From Persicaria tinctoria (taxonomy: Eukaryota; Streptophyta; Magnoliopsida; Caryophyllales; Polygonaceae): a stretch of DNA of 64,000 bases. The notes beneath the pieces are model-generated. The model was not told the origin of the DNA. It searched no databases and saw only the letters and a list, made by a program, of their open reading frames with translations. How positions within the stretch are numbered: the stretch's first letter is position 1; every line of letters starts with the position of its first letter. Location of the stretch: assembly GCA_037127255.1 (NCBI GenBank), contig JBANSL010000004.1, positions 77,528,127-77,592,126 of the forward strand. The letters run 5' to 3'. Below, one piece after another: positions 44,795-56,213 of this stretch. A program made the position numbers and the translations under genes.

Positions 44795-44866
44795 GTGCAC
44801 AAGATACACTATAAGAGGTGTGCACTCTGGAACCACTCCCTATATATATACTCTGGAACCACTCCC

Positions 44867-44879
<13 letters not shown>

Positions 44880-44912
<33 letters not shown>

Positions 44913-46440
44913 GGATCAAATGTTTACAAGGCTTAACATGTTTTGTGTTAACAAATTATGACCGTTGGATGAATGAAGATGAAAGGCTGAGATTTTTTGA
45001 TTTTTTGGATTAATTGATAATTGAAAGTTAAAAAACACAATCCCACTTTAAAAGCAAGCGCATGTAACTGAATCATAACCTTACCCTATAATTGCTATCG
45101 TAGAGGAGATCAAGAGAAAGAGAAGGGTGAACGGACGAAGGGCAATAGGGCTTGAAGAGGCTGAAGTTTGCGGTTACCGGTGGCAGCCGGAGGCGGCGAT
45201 CGACGGTCCGGTGACGACGATAACAACATCCGGCGTCCATAGGGGGAGGGCGACCAAAGGAATTGGAGGAGACAAGTTCGACCTGGACGGCGGCGGTTTG
45301 AAGGTGATTCATCCGATGGGGATTCCGGCTGCATCTAATTCATCCGAAGGTGATTCCGACGGCAGCGAACAACTTTGAACTCCGATCAATTTTGACTTCT
45401 CTTCCGGATTTCATGTGGAATTATCGGTAGATCTCCTCTCATCTGTTCTTTTGTTGAGATGTTCAGTAATTGTGTATGAATTTACAGTGCCGAATTATTG
45501 CTAATTTTGTTGAGATGTTCTCCTCTAATTTTGGTGAGATGTTCGGTAATTCCGTATTTTGTTTAGATGTTCATCCGATGTTCAGTAATTCTTTTGTTGA
45601 GATGTTCATTATCAATTTACGTACATACAGTGCCGAATTAGTGCCTCTCATCCAGATTTCTTTTGGAATTCTGATCAATTCCGTCATAATTAGTTGAAGG
45701 AGAAGATGAAAATAGTCTTAAATTATGCCGAATATTGATGAATATTTGGGAAATTCTGAATAATTGAGAAACTGTGATGAATATTTCAGTGATCGTGATG
45801 AATATTTGAGTGACTGTGATGAATATTTGATAAATTTTCACAAAAACTATGATGAATAATTGAGTAATTGTGATGAATATGTGAGTGACTGTGATGAATA
45901 TTTGAGTGACTGGGATGAATATATTTGATAAATTTTAACAAAAACTTTGATGAATAATTGAGCGACTGTGATGAATATTTGATAAAATTTGCCGAATATT
46001 GATGACTTCTACCGAATAATTATTATCAACATAACGAATAATTACTATCTATCTAGCGAATAATTACTATCAACATAGAGAATAGTTGCAAAATTGAACA
46101 ACCATTTTGCCAATATCTAAACGATAATTCCTCCTTTAACACGAATAATAACTATAAGTTAGCGAATATTTAATATCACCTTATCGAATAGTTCACGCGG
46201 TGCACCGCATAAAAAAACAGCGTTACTCAACCCAAAAACGTTACACCATAAAAAAAAAAGTGTACAACACACGCGCATAATTCAACCAGGAGAAGGAAAG
46301 AGGTGGGTCCCATTGATTTTTAATTAAAGAAAAAAGGCAAAATTGTCAAATAATCTCAGCCACCCATTTCATTCAATCAAAGGCCCAGATCTGTTAACAC
46401 AAAACACATTAAGGGATGTTAACACATTACCCAACCTCTA
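44880..46440. mobile_element. Element B: smaller relative of element A
   Basis: The left terminus has GTTTAC (44922-44927) and GTTAAC (44947-44952); the right has GTTAAC at 46393-46398 and 46418-46423. The spacing is 19 bp in both. Inverted similarity extends inward for about 70 bp (GAATGAA and GGCTGAGATT words). The outer edges are TATATA-rich. The interior starts with a GC-rich block (about 45100-45400) that could be captured host DNA and includes an 83-codon frame with no recognisable domain. It continues with repeated GTTGAGATGTTCGGTAATT and TGATGAATATTTGAGTGACTG words (45460-46000), then CGAATAATTACTATC words. No transposase. Confidence 0.6.
45460..46200. repeat. Degenerate direct repeats in element B
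   Basis: Units like TGATGAATATTTGAGTGACTG recur about ten times between 45730 and 45990. TTGAGATGTTC words precede them (45460-45605) and CGAATAATTACTAT words follow (46010-46170). No coding function is seen. Confidence 0.7.
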
Positions 46441-47214
46441 TATAGATATAGATATATATATAGGTAGAGGTTCCAATGAAACGATTTATAGAGTGTAACA
46501 TGTAACATAATTATAGACGTTGGATTAAGGTAGAATGAGTGGTTACATAAACTCTACCATACTAGATTGTTTATATTATTAATTAGTATTAACTATTAAG
46601 TGATTGAGTGAATTGAAAAGGCAACTTATTGTCATTACCTTATACACGTGAAGTTTAGAGAAAATCATGGAATTATGATAATTTCATTCTATTAATTAAA
46701 TGTACATAATTGGTAGGCAACACTACTAGAAAAACGCTATATAGCCTCGAAGTTTTTGACTACCAATTATTTCGAGGGTACCATCTGAGCCAGTAGAGCA
46801 TCACCAATACTGCATAATCTCTATACTACCCTCCAACATTTTCTATTCATCTATTCTTTCTTTGTTATGTTTGCACGACTATCTGTTTGTTATAACTTAA
46901 TAGGTCAAAAATCTATTTAGAACAACGATTAAATGCCATAGATTAAACTATCAATTTACTCCAAACAAAATTGGCCCAACGGAGATTGTGAAAGGAAGTA
47001 AATCATGATGACTTAACCGGTAACAAGAGTCTGAGACCAATGCTAGCCCCTCTCATTTGAGATGTTGCTCTCACACTGCCGTTGGTGAGACTCGATCCTT
47101 GGTGCATGCTCCAAATGTCACTATTACTCCTATAGAGATAAAGATATATATTAGGAAGGTCTTAATAGACTTTGGGGAAATACTCTCGAAGGAGGAAAAA
47201 TAAATAATATATAT
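46441..47214. other. Intergenic sequence with a CACTA-type terminus
   Basis: At 46721 CACTACTAGAAAAACGC matches the conserved end of CACTA transposons, followed by CGAGG-type inner sequence. I found no matching opposite end, so this is a truncated element or a lone end. The rest is unremarkable AT-rich sequence. Confidence 0.5.
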
Positions 47215-48702
47215 TGTTGGAGTTAATTTTTAATTTCAAATGAATAATTGGGTTGATAACTTTTGGGTCAAGAGGATGATAGAATTGGGCAGCCCAAGTT
47301 CAAGAATAATCTAGAGTAGTAAAGAGCTAATAGCATCTAAGGAGATTTCTAGACAATTGGAGAAAATAAAGGCCAATTAGCTACTAGAAATTTCTAGGCA
47401 AATGTACTCATTAAGTGCTCGTTTGTTTATATAGGAGGAGAATGGAAAGGAAATGTATTAAATTTTACATATAAAGTGTATATGATCATCATTTTTTATG
47501 AGCTTAGAGAAGAGGGTGGGAGAAACGATTAGACCATCATAGAGGTAATAGTTATCCTCTTTAAAATTAGGGAATAGAATGTGAAAAAATGTAACAAATT
47601 TTGTATGAAAAATGGGAGAAGAAAGGGAATGATTAGAATTGTGATCAATGAATCTTAACATAAATATGAACTATATTTATAAAGATAATCGTTACTTTTC
47701 TCCACACAAAAACAAATGGTGATAAATATAGGGAAGGTCGGTGATGGTGGCCTCTATAAATAGGCAATGTGTAGTGAGTTTTGTGTGTGTAAGGAGTAAC
47801 AAGAGTCAACTCAAGTGCAAGAGTACGTGTGTGAGTGAGAGTTGGTTAGGGTGAGTGGTTCATCTCGAATAAAGTGTGTGAGAGTCTTGTATTTTGTGAA
47901 GTCCTCGTTTGTAATGAGAGTTTGTCCATCCGAGTTACACGCGATCGAGTATTAGCTATCCGTTTTTCCCTACAAAGGCGGATCCTCTTTAGGGTCAGGG
48001 GTGGCAGTCGCCCCCCCCCCCAATCGAAAATAAAATTTAACTTACGTATTCCTCTCGTTGATAGCTTCGATTTGATATTATAAGCTCAAATCCGATATCT
48101 GAGCAAAAAGTTATAAGCGTTTCCATTTTCAGCATTGAACATATGTAAATTAATTATTTCCTACATCATTTTACCAAATTGATATACTTTTATCGTAATT
48201 ATCATTTGTTCAACTTCATATCTTAATACTCTCTTTATTAATTAAAACTGACGTTTTACTATTCACGCACGCTATTTTAGGTGTTAAAAACTATATAAAA
48301 TATTAATTTTTTCAATCATTTTTTAAAAATAATTTCATACTTATTACAATTAAGTATGAATTTATAAAAACAGATTTAAAAAAATGTTAATATTTATATA
48401 GTTTTTATCATTCTAAAAAAACGTGCATAAATAGTAAACAACCAGTTTTAATTAACGGATAGAGTAATATAATTATATCCGAGAACTTCAAATTAGGAGG
48501 TTATATTGAAATATTTGAAAACCATAAAATAAAGTAAGCATGCAAGATTTATGTTTTTATTCTAGTTACACATTCATATAATATTGATGATCATTCGGAA
48601 AATAAAAAAATTAGGGTTTAGATTTATCGACAAATTTTTTTGTATCGTAATGTTTCGCCCCCTCAATCAACAATTTCAATATCCATCATTGTTTCCCCAA
48701 CA
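47215..48702 (+). repeat. Copia left LTR with embedded MITEs
   Basis: A TATA-like CTCTATAAATAGG is at about 47751-47763. It is enlarged by a MITE at 48229-48464. A probable hAT-like remnant around 47975-48660 starts near AAAGGCGGATCC, has a run of C at about 48010-48021, and ends near CGCCCCCTC. Confidence 0.7.
48229..48464. mobile_element. Stowaway-like MITE in the Copia LTR
   Basis: 236 bp. It starts CTCTCTTTATTAATTAAAAC and ends in GTTTTAATTAACGGATAGAG, flanked by TA. The interior has inverted TATATAGTTTTTA words, as in the related copies at 51747 and 60541. Confidence 0.75.
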
Positions 48703-48787
48703 ATGGTATTAGTGTCGAAGGTTGCGAAAGTCATCGGAGTCAAAAATCGGGGTAGCATTTGTTGGTGGAAGGATTCCGCGTAGACGT

Positions 48788-49373
48788 GATGGCATCAAGT
48801 GTGATGAAGACGTTCGAGATCCCACTCTTTGATGGTAAGACCAAATTCACGATATGGTAGAGTACGATTCAAGATGTAATGGTGCAGCAAGGTCTTGATC
48901 AAGCTCTTGAGGAGGAGAAACCCACATCCATGAGCGAGAGAGAGTGGAGTAGACTCCAAAAGAAGGCGATGAGTACCATCCGGTCGACGCTTGCTCCCGA
49001 GATCAAGTCCAACGTGATGAAGGAAACCACACCAAAGGCGTTATGGAAGAAGCTTGAGAGCATTTATGCGTCGAAGTCGTTGATGAACCGGTTGTGCTTG
49101 AAGATGGAGTTATACTCGCTTAGGATGGAGGAAGGAGGTAACCTTCATGACCACATTAACTCATTTAATCAACTAGTATGACAGTTGATGAATGCATATG
49201 ATAATATTAACGATGATGAGCAAGCATTATTGTTGTTAGCGTCATTGCCAAGGTCCTACAAGCCTTTGGTGCATACGTTGTTTGTAGGAAGCATAACTCT
49301 CACTCTAAATGAGGCAACAATTGCGTTACGAGAGAGTGAGAGGATGATGAAGAATGGAGCTCCCAACACATGA
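48788..49373 (+). pseudogene. Copia gag remnant
   Basis: From the ATG at 48788 the frame gives a Copia-type gag N-terminus with in-frame stops (TAG near 48857, TGA near 49181), continuing through LWKKLESIYASKSL and a leucine-rich C-terminal part (LLLASLPRSYKPLV) to TGA at 49371-49373. It is recognisable as a UBN2/Copia gag polypeptide, but several stops make it non-functional. Confidence 0.8.
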
Positions 49374-49545
49374 GGGGATAGCATACTAGTTGCAGAGAAT
49401 AGAGAGCGAGGGAGGAGCCAGTCAAGGGGGAATGATCACCAGAGGTGGAAATCCGGATCACGTCCGCGTCGTGACCCGGATAATGTAGAGATGAGGTACG
49501 ATAACCCGAGAAGGAGATCACAATCACACCAACGTCGGGATTTTA

Positions 49546-50317
49546 GTGATGTGGTGTGTTATTATTGCGGGAGAGAAGGATCACATACAAGTGAGGTGTC
49601 CGCAATTCAGGGAGGATGTGAAAACGTTGAGAAATACGTCATTGAGAAAGAATGACGATGACTCCCAAACAAATGTGGTTAGTGTGGTTGATGGTGAAGT
49701 TGGAGGTTATGAAGAAATATACTTAGCAATGAGTGAAGAGGTTGCTAAGCTAGAGTGGGTGATGGACAATGCAGCGTCGATGCAAATACATATTTGCAGG
49801 GATCAAGCTTTATTTGACACCTTGAAGATTGAAGGCACATTTGAGCATTGCAACCTAGTGAGCGGAGAGAAGTTGAAAGTGAAAGGCATTGCGAGCGCGA
49901 GGATGAGGCTCCATGACGATACGCGTCATACACTTCATAACGTGAGGTATGTGCCTTCAAGTAAGGTTAATTTATTATCACTCGGAAGGATGACATTAGA
50001 GGGATACGAGTATGTTGGAACTGGTAACCGGAGCAGCCGTGCAGGTTAATTTATTATCACTCGGAATGATTACATCAGAGGGATACGAGTATGTTGGAAC
50101 CGGTAACCGGTGCAAGGTGTTTAAAAAGAGACACTTGATCCTACAAGACATGAAGAACGGGAAGAACATTTACTTCTTTGAAGGACAAGTAATGCAGAGA
50201 AGATGTGATGATATTAAAATTAGAATGCAGAAGAAAGTGCGATTCAAGGATGATGTAGAGATATTTAAAATTAGAAATCAAGGGATGAATTGTTGGAGAC
50301 TTGGAGTTAATTTCTAA
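49546..50317 (+). pseudogene. Copia zinc knuckle and protease remnant
   Basis: The zinc knuckle around 49555-49600 (CYYCG then H...C) is split by a frame change. Protease-region sequence (WVMDNAASMQIH, with Asn where the catalytic triplet normally has Ser or Thr) and the following VNLLSLG motif are present. A tandem duplication of about 77 bp (about 49966-50043 and 50044-50120) repeats that motif. The frame then runs into the polypurine tract region. Confidence 0.75.
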
Positions 50318-50568
50318 TTTCAAATGAATAATTGGGTTGATAACTTTTAGGCCAAGAATGATAGAATTGGGTAGCCAAAGTTCAAGAATAATCTTGATTT
50401 CAAAAAAAAAAACTTCCCAACTATTTGGTGTGTGATATGATTTAACAACTTCCCAACTTTTTTTCCAGCTTACCCAACTCCCCCTATCTATCTATTTATA
50501 TGTATAGTTTCTCACCATTACTCCATTTTCATCTTTCTTTCCAATCTTCTGGGTTTACGGGCTTCGCA

Positions 50569-50637
50569 ATGAAACAGGGCATTGCTCTATTCTTCTTCAT
50601 CGGCATAATCCTTTTCTCCGAAGCAGTCGACAATCAA
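50569..50637 (+). other. Candidate first exon encoding a signal peptide
   Basis: An ATG-initiated 23-codon segment, Met-Lys followed by a hydrophobic stretch (IALFFFIGIILF) and a plausible cleavage region SEAVD, ends at a strong donor CAA/GTAAGT. Upstream, TTTATATGTATAG at about 50495 could be a TATA box, with a pyrimidine-rich leader. I could not find convincing following exons, so it may be a gene remnant or a small secreted-protein gene. Confidence 0.3.
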
Positions 50638-50879
50638 GTAAGTTTCGTCGAAACATCACACTTCTTTTGAATCTGACAACAAAATTGAGCGCTCAATCTC
50701 GTTGAGAAGAATGCCGTTACATATACACACTCGCCCGCTCTCCAACCGCAACCTCCCACAAGCATGTCCTTAAATAACTTCAGAAATGTAAGTATTCATA
50801 GAGTTAAAAATCTTTTTCTCTGAGATCTTAATATTAACAAACTTGACATAGAAAGTAGAGGTGTTATGTAAACACGAGT

Positions 50880-51210
50880 AGCTCGAATTCGACTTGCACT
50901 CGCTCGATAAAAACCCGACTCGATCGAGCTTGTTCATTTTCTAAGCGAGCCGAGTATGAGCACATTTTTAAGCTCAGTCCAAAGCTCGGCTCGTTCGAAT
51001 TAAAATCGAATAGCTCGAGATTTCCTTTAAGTTACTGTAAAAATGAGAAGCATAATTGTCTAAAGCTCGAAAAAATTTCTGCTCGAGCTCGCTCATTTCC
51101 TAAACGATCCGAATATGAGCACATTTTTAAGCTCAAGTTAAAATGGAGCTCTTTCGTATTCCAAATAAACTGAATATGAAAGAACAATACTCGGCTCGGC
51201 CCTAATAGAA
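50880..51210. repeat. GAGCTCG-rich dispersed repeat
   Basis: Recurring AGCTCG, CTCGAGCTCG and CCGAGTATGAGCACATTTTTAA words; the last occurs twice (about 50953 and 51110). Similar words recur at about 58925-59110. It looks like part of a dispersed plant repeat without coding capacity. Confidence 0.5.
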
Positions 51211-51746
51211 AGTGACTCCTTCACAATTATCAATTGTTTGAAGGCCAATTGTCGCTTCTCCTTTCTCTCCTCTGGTTTTCCGTGCCTCTCTCTCGCTTCA
51301 AATGGCGCATGAACCGTCTCTCTCCCTCCTCGTTTTGATTTTATAACTCCCGCACTGGTTACCTGCTACATCCGGTTGTGAACAGTTACAAATCACCGAC
51401 TTTTTTTTTTGCTTGGGGTAAACTAGTTTAGTTTTGCCAATAATGGGTTTGCTATGTGATTTTTACAAATAGACCCAAAAAAAATAGTCTAGTTTAGTAC
51501 CTTGGAAAATTGAAATGAATTTATCTAATATTCAAATCCATCTTCGATCAATCCTCAATGCAAACCATTCAAGTGTTGTTTGTTCGAAAAATGTGATTGT
51601 TGGTCAAATTGCACAGTGCACATCTTTGTCACGTGACGCACAAATAAAATAGAAAGAATAGCAAAATATACCTCAAATTTGCGGAACAACAAAGGTTAGT
51701 GGACCTCATAATCATTTCCATTTTTTTTTAAAAAGAGTAAGTAATA

Positions 51747-51970
51747 CCCTTCGTTTATTAATAAGTGTCCTTTTGACTTTTCGACACGTTTTTTAAGGAG
51801 TTAAAAATTATATAAAATATTAAACTTTTTTATTAATTTTTAAAAATAATTTTAAATTTATAACTAATATGTATAAAATTATAAAAGAAAATCAGTTAAA
51901 TTTTTTTTATTTTATATAGTTTTTAACTCTTTAATTAACGTGTCAAAAAGTTATTTTTGAACGGAGGAGG
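51747..51970. mobile_element. Stowaway-like MITE
   Basis: 224 bp between TA dinucleotides, with diverged inverted ends (CCCTTCGTTTATTAATAAG versus the inverse of GAACGGAGGAGG) and the internal TTTTTAACTC/GAGTTAAAAA inverted words of the related copies. Confidence 0.65.
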
Positions 51971-52309
51971 TAGTACTGTAATATATTTTTCTTAGTCAGA
52001 TGTAATAATACGAGTATTATATACGGAGTATCATCTACCGCCTATATTTGAAGTCCTGTTTTCCCAAGAAATATAAATAAATTCAGTTTCCATTTTTCGT
52101 TGTACAGTTTAATCCTCTGAAGCAAACCCCGATTAATCCGTTTTCCCCCTTTCCACTCCTTGATTGAGATTTCCATTTTCACATTGTATCGTTTTCTTCG
52201 AATCCTTGGATTCAAATTCCTGTTCTGCAATCCATTTCAACGCCGATTTCCAAACCTCTACTCTGATCAAGCAACCCTCCCGTTTTCCCTTGCTCTCTCT
52301 CATTCTGGG

Positions 52310-52887
52310 GACTGGTGAGAGAGAAATTGCCTCTAATTCCTTGATTATCCGCCCGGTTTGATCATGATCTCATCATCGACCTCAGCTGATCTCCGTTCTT
52401 TTACCTTCTTCGAACATCTCAAATTACAGAATGATGTAATGTACAGTGTGCAACGATGATACAGTTTTCTCCCAATTGCGCGTTAACATTTCTATTTTCT
52501 AGGGTTTCTGCCAGTTCTCGCCCAAGGCCTGATCCTGATCTCGACTTCACCTCATCACCGTATCGGAACGATACGATTTCAGCTTACTCCGATAGCGCGT
52601 AAACGTCGAGCTTAGTATTCTATTTGGCTGGTATGATTCTTCTTTTCCGACTCAAAGATCACAAGGAAATCGAAACCTTCCATTCAGTTTCAAGGTCTGC
52701 GTTAATCTGATTCTTTTACTTACCTGATTTTTAGTTTATGATTGATTGGGATTGTGATTAGAACATATCGATTACCTACCTTTTTTTTTCCTTCTGCAGA
52801 AAATGAAATTCAGTTTGTCTTTTAGGTTTTCCTTACCCTAGGAACCAACCGAAATTGCTGGAGGAATTATTGAACTCATATCAAGAA
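52310..52887 (+). promoter_or_regulatory. 5' leader of the SDP1-type gene with introns and a short uORF
   Basis: A clear 5' UTR intron is suggested at 52631-52799 (GGCTG/GTATGA to TTCTGCAG/A). Another is possible between about 52315 and 52500. After the acceptor, ATG at 52803 opens a 12-codon upstream frame ending TAG at 52839-52841, 46 nt before the main ATG. Introns in this leader are predicted from splice-site appearance only. Confidence 0.5.
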
Positions 52888-55870
52888 ATGGATATAAGCA
52901 ATGAGGCAAACGTTGATTTGTTCCCAATTGGTCCTGATTCAGTGGTTGGTAGAACAATTGCATATAGAGTACTATTCTTCAAGTCCATGGCACACTTGAG
53001 GAAGCAGCTCTTTACTGTGGTTTTGAGGTTCATTTATAGATCAAGAAGTTTCTTAGAACCAATCTTGTCATGGTTCCATCCCCGAAATCCACAGGGTATA
53101 TTGGTCTTGGTGACTCTAATGGCATTTGTTTTGAAGCGGTATACGAGTTTTAAGACCAGGGCAAAGATGGCTTATAGAAGGAAGTTTTGGGGGAATTTGA
53201 TGAGAGCTGCATTGACATATGAGGGGTGGTCTCATGCTGCCAAGATGCTGGAGAAGGAGACCCCGAAAATGAATGAAGCTGAGTTCTATGACGAGGAGCT
53301 TGTGAGGAACAAGCTTCAAGAGCTCAGGCTTCGTCGTCAAGATCACTCTCTAAGGGACATCATTTTTTGTATGCGTGCTGATTTGATTAGAAATCTTGGT
53401 AATATGTGCAACCCGGAGCTGCATCAGGGAAGGCTTCAAGTGCCCCTGCTTATAAAGGATTACATTGATGAGGTTACCACCCAGCTGAGAATGGTTTGTG
53501 ATTCGGATTCAGAAGATCTTTTGTTGGAAGAGAAGCTTGCTTTTATGCATGAAACAAGGCATGCATTTGGGAGGACTGCTTTGCTTCTGAGCGGTGGTGC
53601 TTCTCTTGGCGCGTTCCATGTTGGTGTTGTGAAAACACTTGTAGAGCATAAGCTTATGCCGAGAGTCATAGCTGGTTCCAGTGTGGGATCTATAATGTGT
53701 TCTGTTGTCGCCACAAGATCATGGCCTGAGCTTCAGAGTTTCTTTGAAGACTCATGGCATTCCTTAAAGTTCTTTGATCAGCTGGGTGGAATTTTTACAG
53801 TCTTCAAGAGGGTTGCGACTTTAGGAGCAGTTCATGAGATTAGGCAGCTGCAAGTGATGCTAAGGCATCTCACGAGCAATCTGACATTCCAGGAGGCTTA
53901 CGATATGACTGGCCGAATCCTTTCCATAACAGTTTGTTCTCCTAGGAAGCACGAGCCACCCCGTTGCCTTAACTACTTGACTTCACCCCACGTTGTCATA
54001 TGGAGTGCAGTGACGGCTTCTTGTGCATTTCCCGGTCTCTTTGAGGCTCAAGAACTGATGGCTAAAGATAGGACTGGAGACATTGTACCTTATCACCCAC
54101 CTTTCCATCTTGTCCCTGAAAAAGGTAGCACGCCTGCACGTAGGTGGAGGGATGGTAGCTTAGAGAGTGACTTGCCTATGATGCAGTTGAAGGAGCTTTT
54201 CAATGTCAATCATTTTATTGTAAGTCAAGCGAACCCTCATATTGCACCTCTGTTGAGGCTGAAGGCATTTGTAAGAGCATGTGGAGGAAATTTTGCTGCC
54301 AAGGTATGTGTTTGTAAAATACCTCTCACTTCAGTTGTCTGATTAGGTATACTTCATCTCCTGTGAATTTGTTTTGTGAAAAGTCTATGCAATTTATCTA
54401 TCCTGGAACAATAAAGTACGGGCAATTTTGCTGCTAATGAAAGAATACAAAAACTCTCAAAATGTGCATAAAGAAGGAAAATAATTCATGTCAGGACCAT
54501 ATACTGCAGGCATATGCATATTCAACCTTTCTGTTGGATGTTTTCCCCTTCTTTATGCATATGTTGTTCGTGGAATTAAATAGAAGGTTCCTGTCATTTT
54601 GCACTGCAGCTGGCTGAATTAGCCGAGATGGAAGTGAAGCACCGGTGTCACCAGATATTGGCACTGGGTTTCCCATTTGGAGGGCTTCCTAAGTTATTTG
54701 CTCAGGATTGGGAGGGTCATGTCACTGTCGTAATGCCTGCCACACTAGGCCAGGTATGATTGCATCAGGACTTAGCTTCTTTTGTACTATTATCCTTCTA
54801 TATTGTCAACGGGTCTTCCCAAGAATTTCCATGAATAATTTGCATCTTGATTTTCAGTTCCAAGTTGATTGTAATCTTTCCATTCTTGGTCCATGGAAAC
54901 TCATTTCCGCCTCCTGCTGTTGCATTTGATTCTTTTACAGTACTTGAAAATCATACAGAACCCATCACATGGGGAACTACAGAAGGCAGCTAACCAGGGT
55001 AGGAGGTGCACTTGGGAGAAGCTATCTGCAATAAAAGCAAATTGTGCAATCGAGCTTGCTCTTGATGAGTGTGTTTCGATCCTCAACCACATGCGCAGGC
55101 TCAAAAGAAGCGCAGAGAAAGCTGCTGCTGCAGCCGCAGCTGCTTCTCCTAACTCGATACCACCCAGCCGAAGATTCAGCGCTTCAAAGAGGATCCCCTC
55201 TTGGAACCGCCTAGCACGAGAAAGTTCCATTGGCTCGGTTGAAGAGGATTTAATCTCTGAAGTTGTAGCCTTGCACCAAGGCGCAATGGCCTCCACTGAC
55301 CGGAATCACAGGGTAAGCCGAAGTACACATGATGGAAGTGACAGCGAATCCGAGAGTGTTGATCTTAATGCATGGACGCGAATCGGTGGACCCTTGATGA
55401 GGACCAATTCAGCTTCTGCATTTGTGGACTTCATCCAGAACTTGGATATGGACTCAGAGAACAACAGAAGCTTGGTAGGTGAAGTCAATTCTGCATTGAT
55501 GCGAACCATTAGCAGGGAGCATCCGGGTCAGGCATCCAACAGAAGCTCAGAGAACGAGTCCGAGCACGAGCACAGACCGTCAAGCATCAGAACGACCATG
55601 AGCAATGCGAGCATCACTGTCAGCGAGGGCGAGCTCTTGCAGCCGGAGAGGACGCAAGACGGGATCGTTCTGAATGTTGTGAAGAGGGATGCACTTTCAT
55701 TCTCACCAAGGAGTACCGATTCAGGGAGCCACCATGAGTTTACCATGCCAGGTGCTGAGTGCGTGAACCTGGAGCGCCCCCCGGATAGGGAAATCGACAC
55801 CAGCTCTGCATCCGAATGTGGTGATAATGACGCCGAGATCTTGCCCTTAGACAACCCAGATGGGCAGTAG
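52888..55870 (+). CDS. SDP1: Triacylglycerol lipase SDP1-like (patatin domain)
   Basis: Three coding exons, 52888-54303, 54610-54753 and 54941-55870, all with GT...AG borders and intact phase, giving 829 residues, close to Arabidopsis SUGAR-DEPENDENT1. The enzyme hydrolyses stored triacylglycerol at oil bodies and starts fatty-acid release during seedling growth. Visible parts: the conserved N-terminus MDISNEA, a hydrophobic segment near residues 70-85, a patatin-like lipase domain with the oxyanion loop GGASLG (236-241), the nucleophile Ser265 in GSSVG, and the catalytic Asp422 in DGS. The C-terminus is Ser-rich and carries a run of nine alanines. The ATG at 52888 was chosen over an upstream in-frame TTG because the family N-terminus starts there. 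The gene looks intact; a close SDP1-LIKE paralogue is the alternative identity. Confidence 0.93.
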
Positions 55871-56210
55871 AGCAATCGAGAGTGTTGGTGTCAAGAAAGA
55901 AGCAACTTGAATTCTTGGGTTTATGTACAAAGTTCATATGTGTGAGCTACACAGGGTCACATCTGAGCAAAACATGGTTCGTTATGCTGGTTATGACGTT
56001 ATGTACTCGTGTGTGTATGTGTAAATGATAATTAGGATGATTAATACCAACTCCAAAACGAACTAAGCCTATGAGATAACCGCTTGATCACCCGAGACCC
56101 AAGTGGATTAAAGATCTTGTTCAAATAAGATCGTAATATATGCTTCCATTTACTTCCTCACAATTCGATGAGGGTTAATATTAGCCGCTTAATTTTACCT
56201 TCAAGTCTTA
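55871..56210 (+). other. 3' flank of the lipase gene
   Basis: A probable 3' UTR of about 200 bp after the TAG (GTGTATGTGTAAATGATAATT around 56010-56035 may be near the polyadenylation region), then intergenic sequence up to the MITE. Confidence 0.5.
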
Positions 56211-56213
56211 TTA

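Larger units (their letters stand above)
31037..44850. mobile_element. Element A: inverted-repeat transposon with TA-rich ends, carrying nested LTRs
   Basis: The left terminus (31101-31131 and its duplicate 31271-31301) and the right terminus (44795-44825) are inverted copies matching at about 27 of 31 positions. Inverted similarity continues inward for about 100 bp (TGGATGGTT, then the GTGGACCCC/GTGGGACCCC region). Both ends abut TATATA microsatellites. After removing the solo LTR and E3, about 1.5 kb of native sequence remains: a GC-rich block and then ATTATTCGGT-rich DNA, the same order as in element B. No transposase is present. The outer borders are uncertain because of the microsatellites. 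It resembles plant elements found within TA repeats, but I cannot name a family. Confidence 0.6.
47215..50396 (+). mobile_element. Truncated Copia-type LTR element
   Basis: The left LTR begins TGTTGGAGTTAATT (47215) and ends CCCCAACA (48702), next to ATGGTATTAGTG, an eroded initiator tRNA-Met primer site. Broken gag and protease frames follow, then ATCAAGGGATGAAT (a weak polypurine tract) and the first about 105 bp of a right LTR (50291-50396), which match 47215-47310. Integrase, reverse transcriptase and RNase H are missing and the right LTR is cut off. This is an old, inactive copy. Confidence 0.82.
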
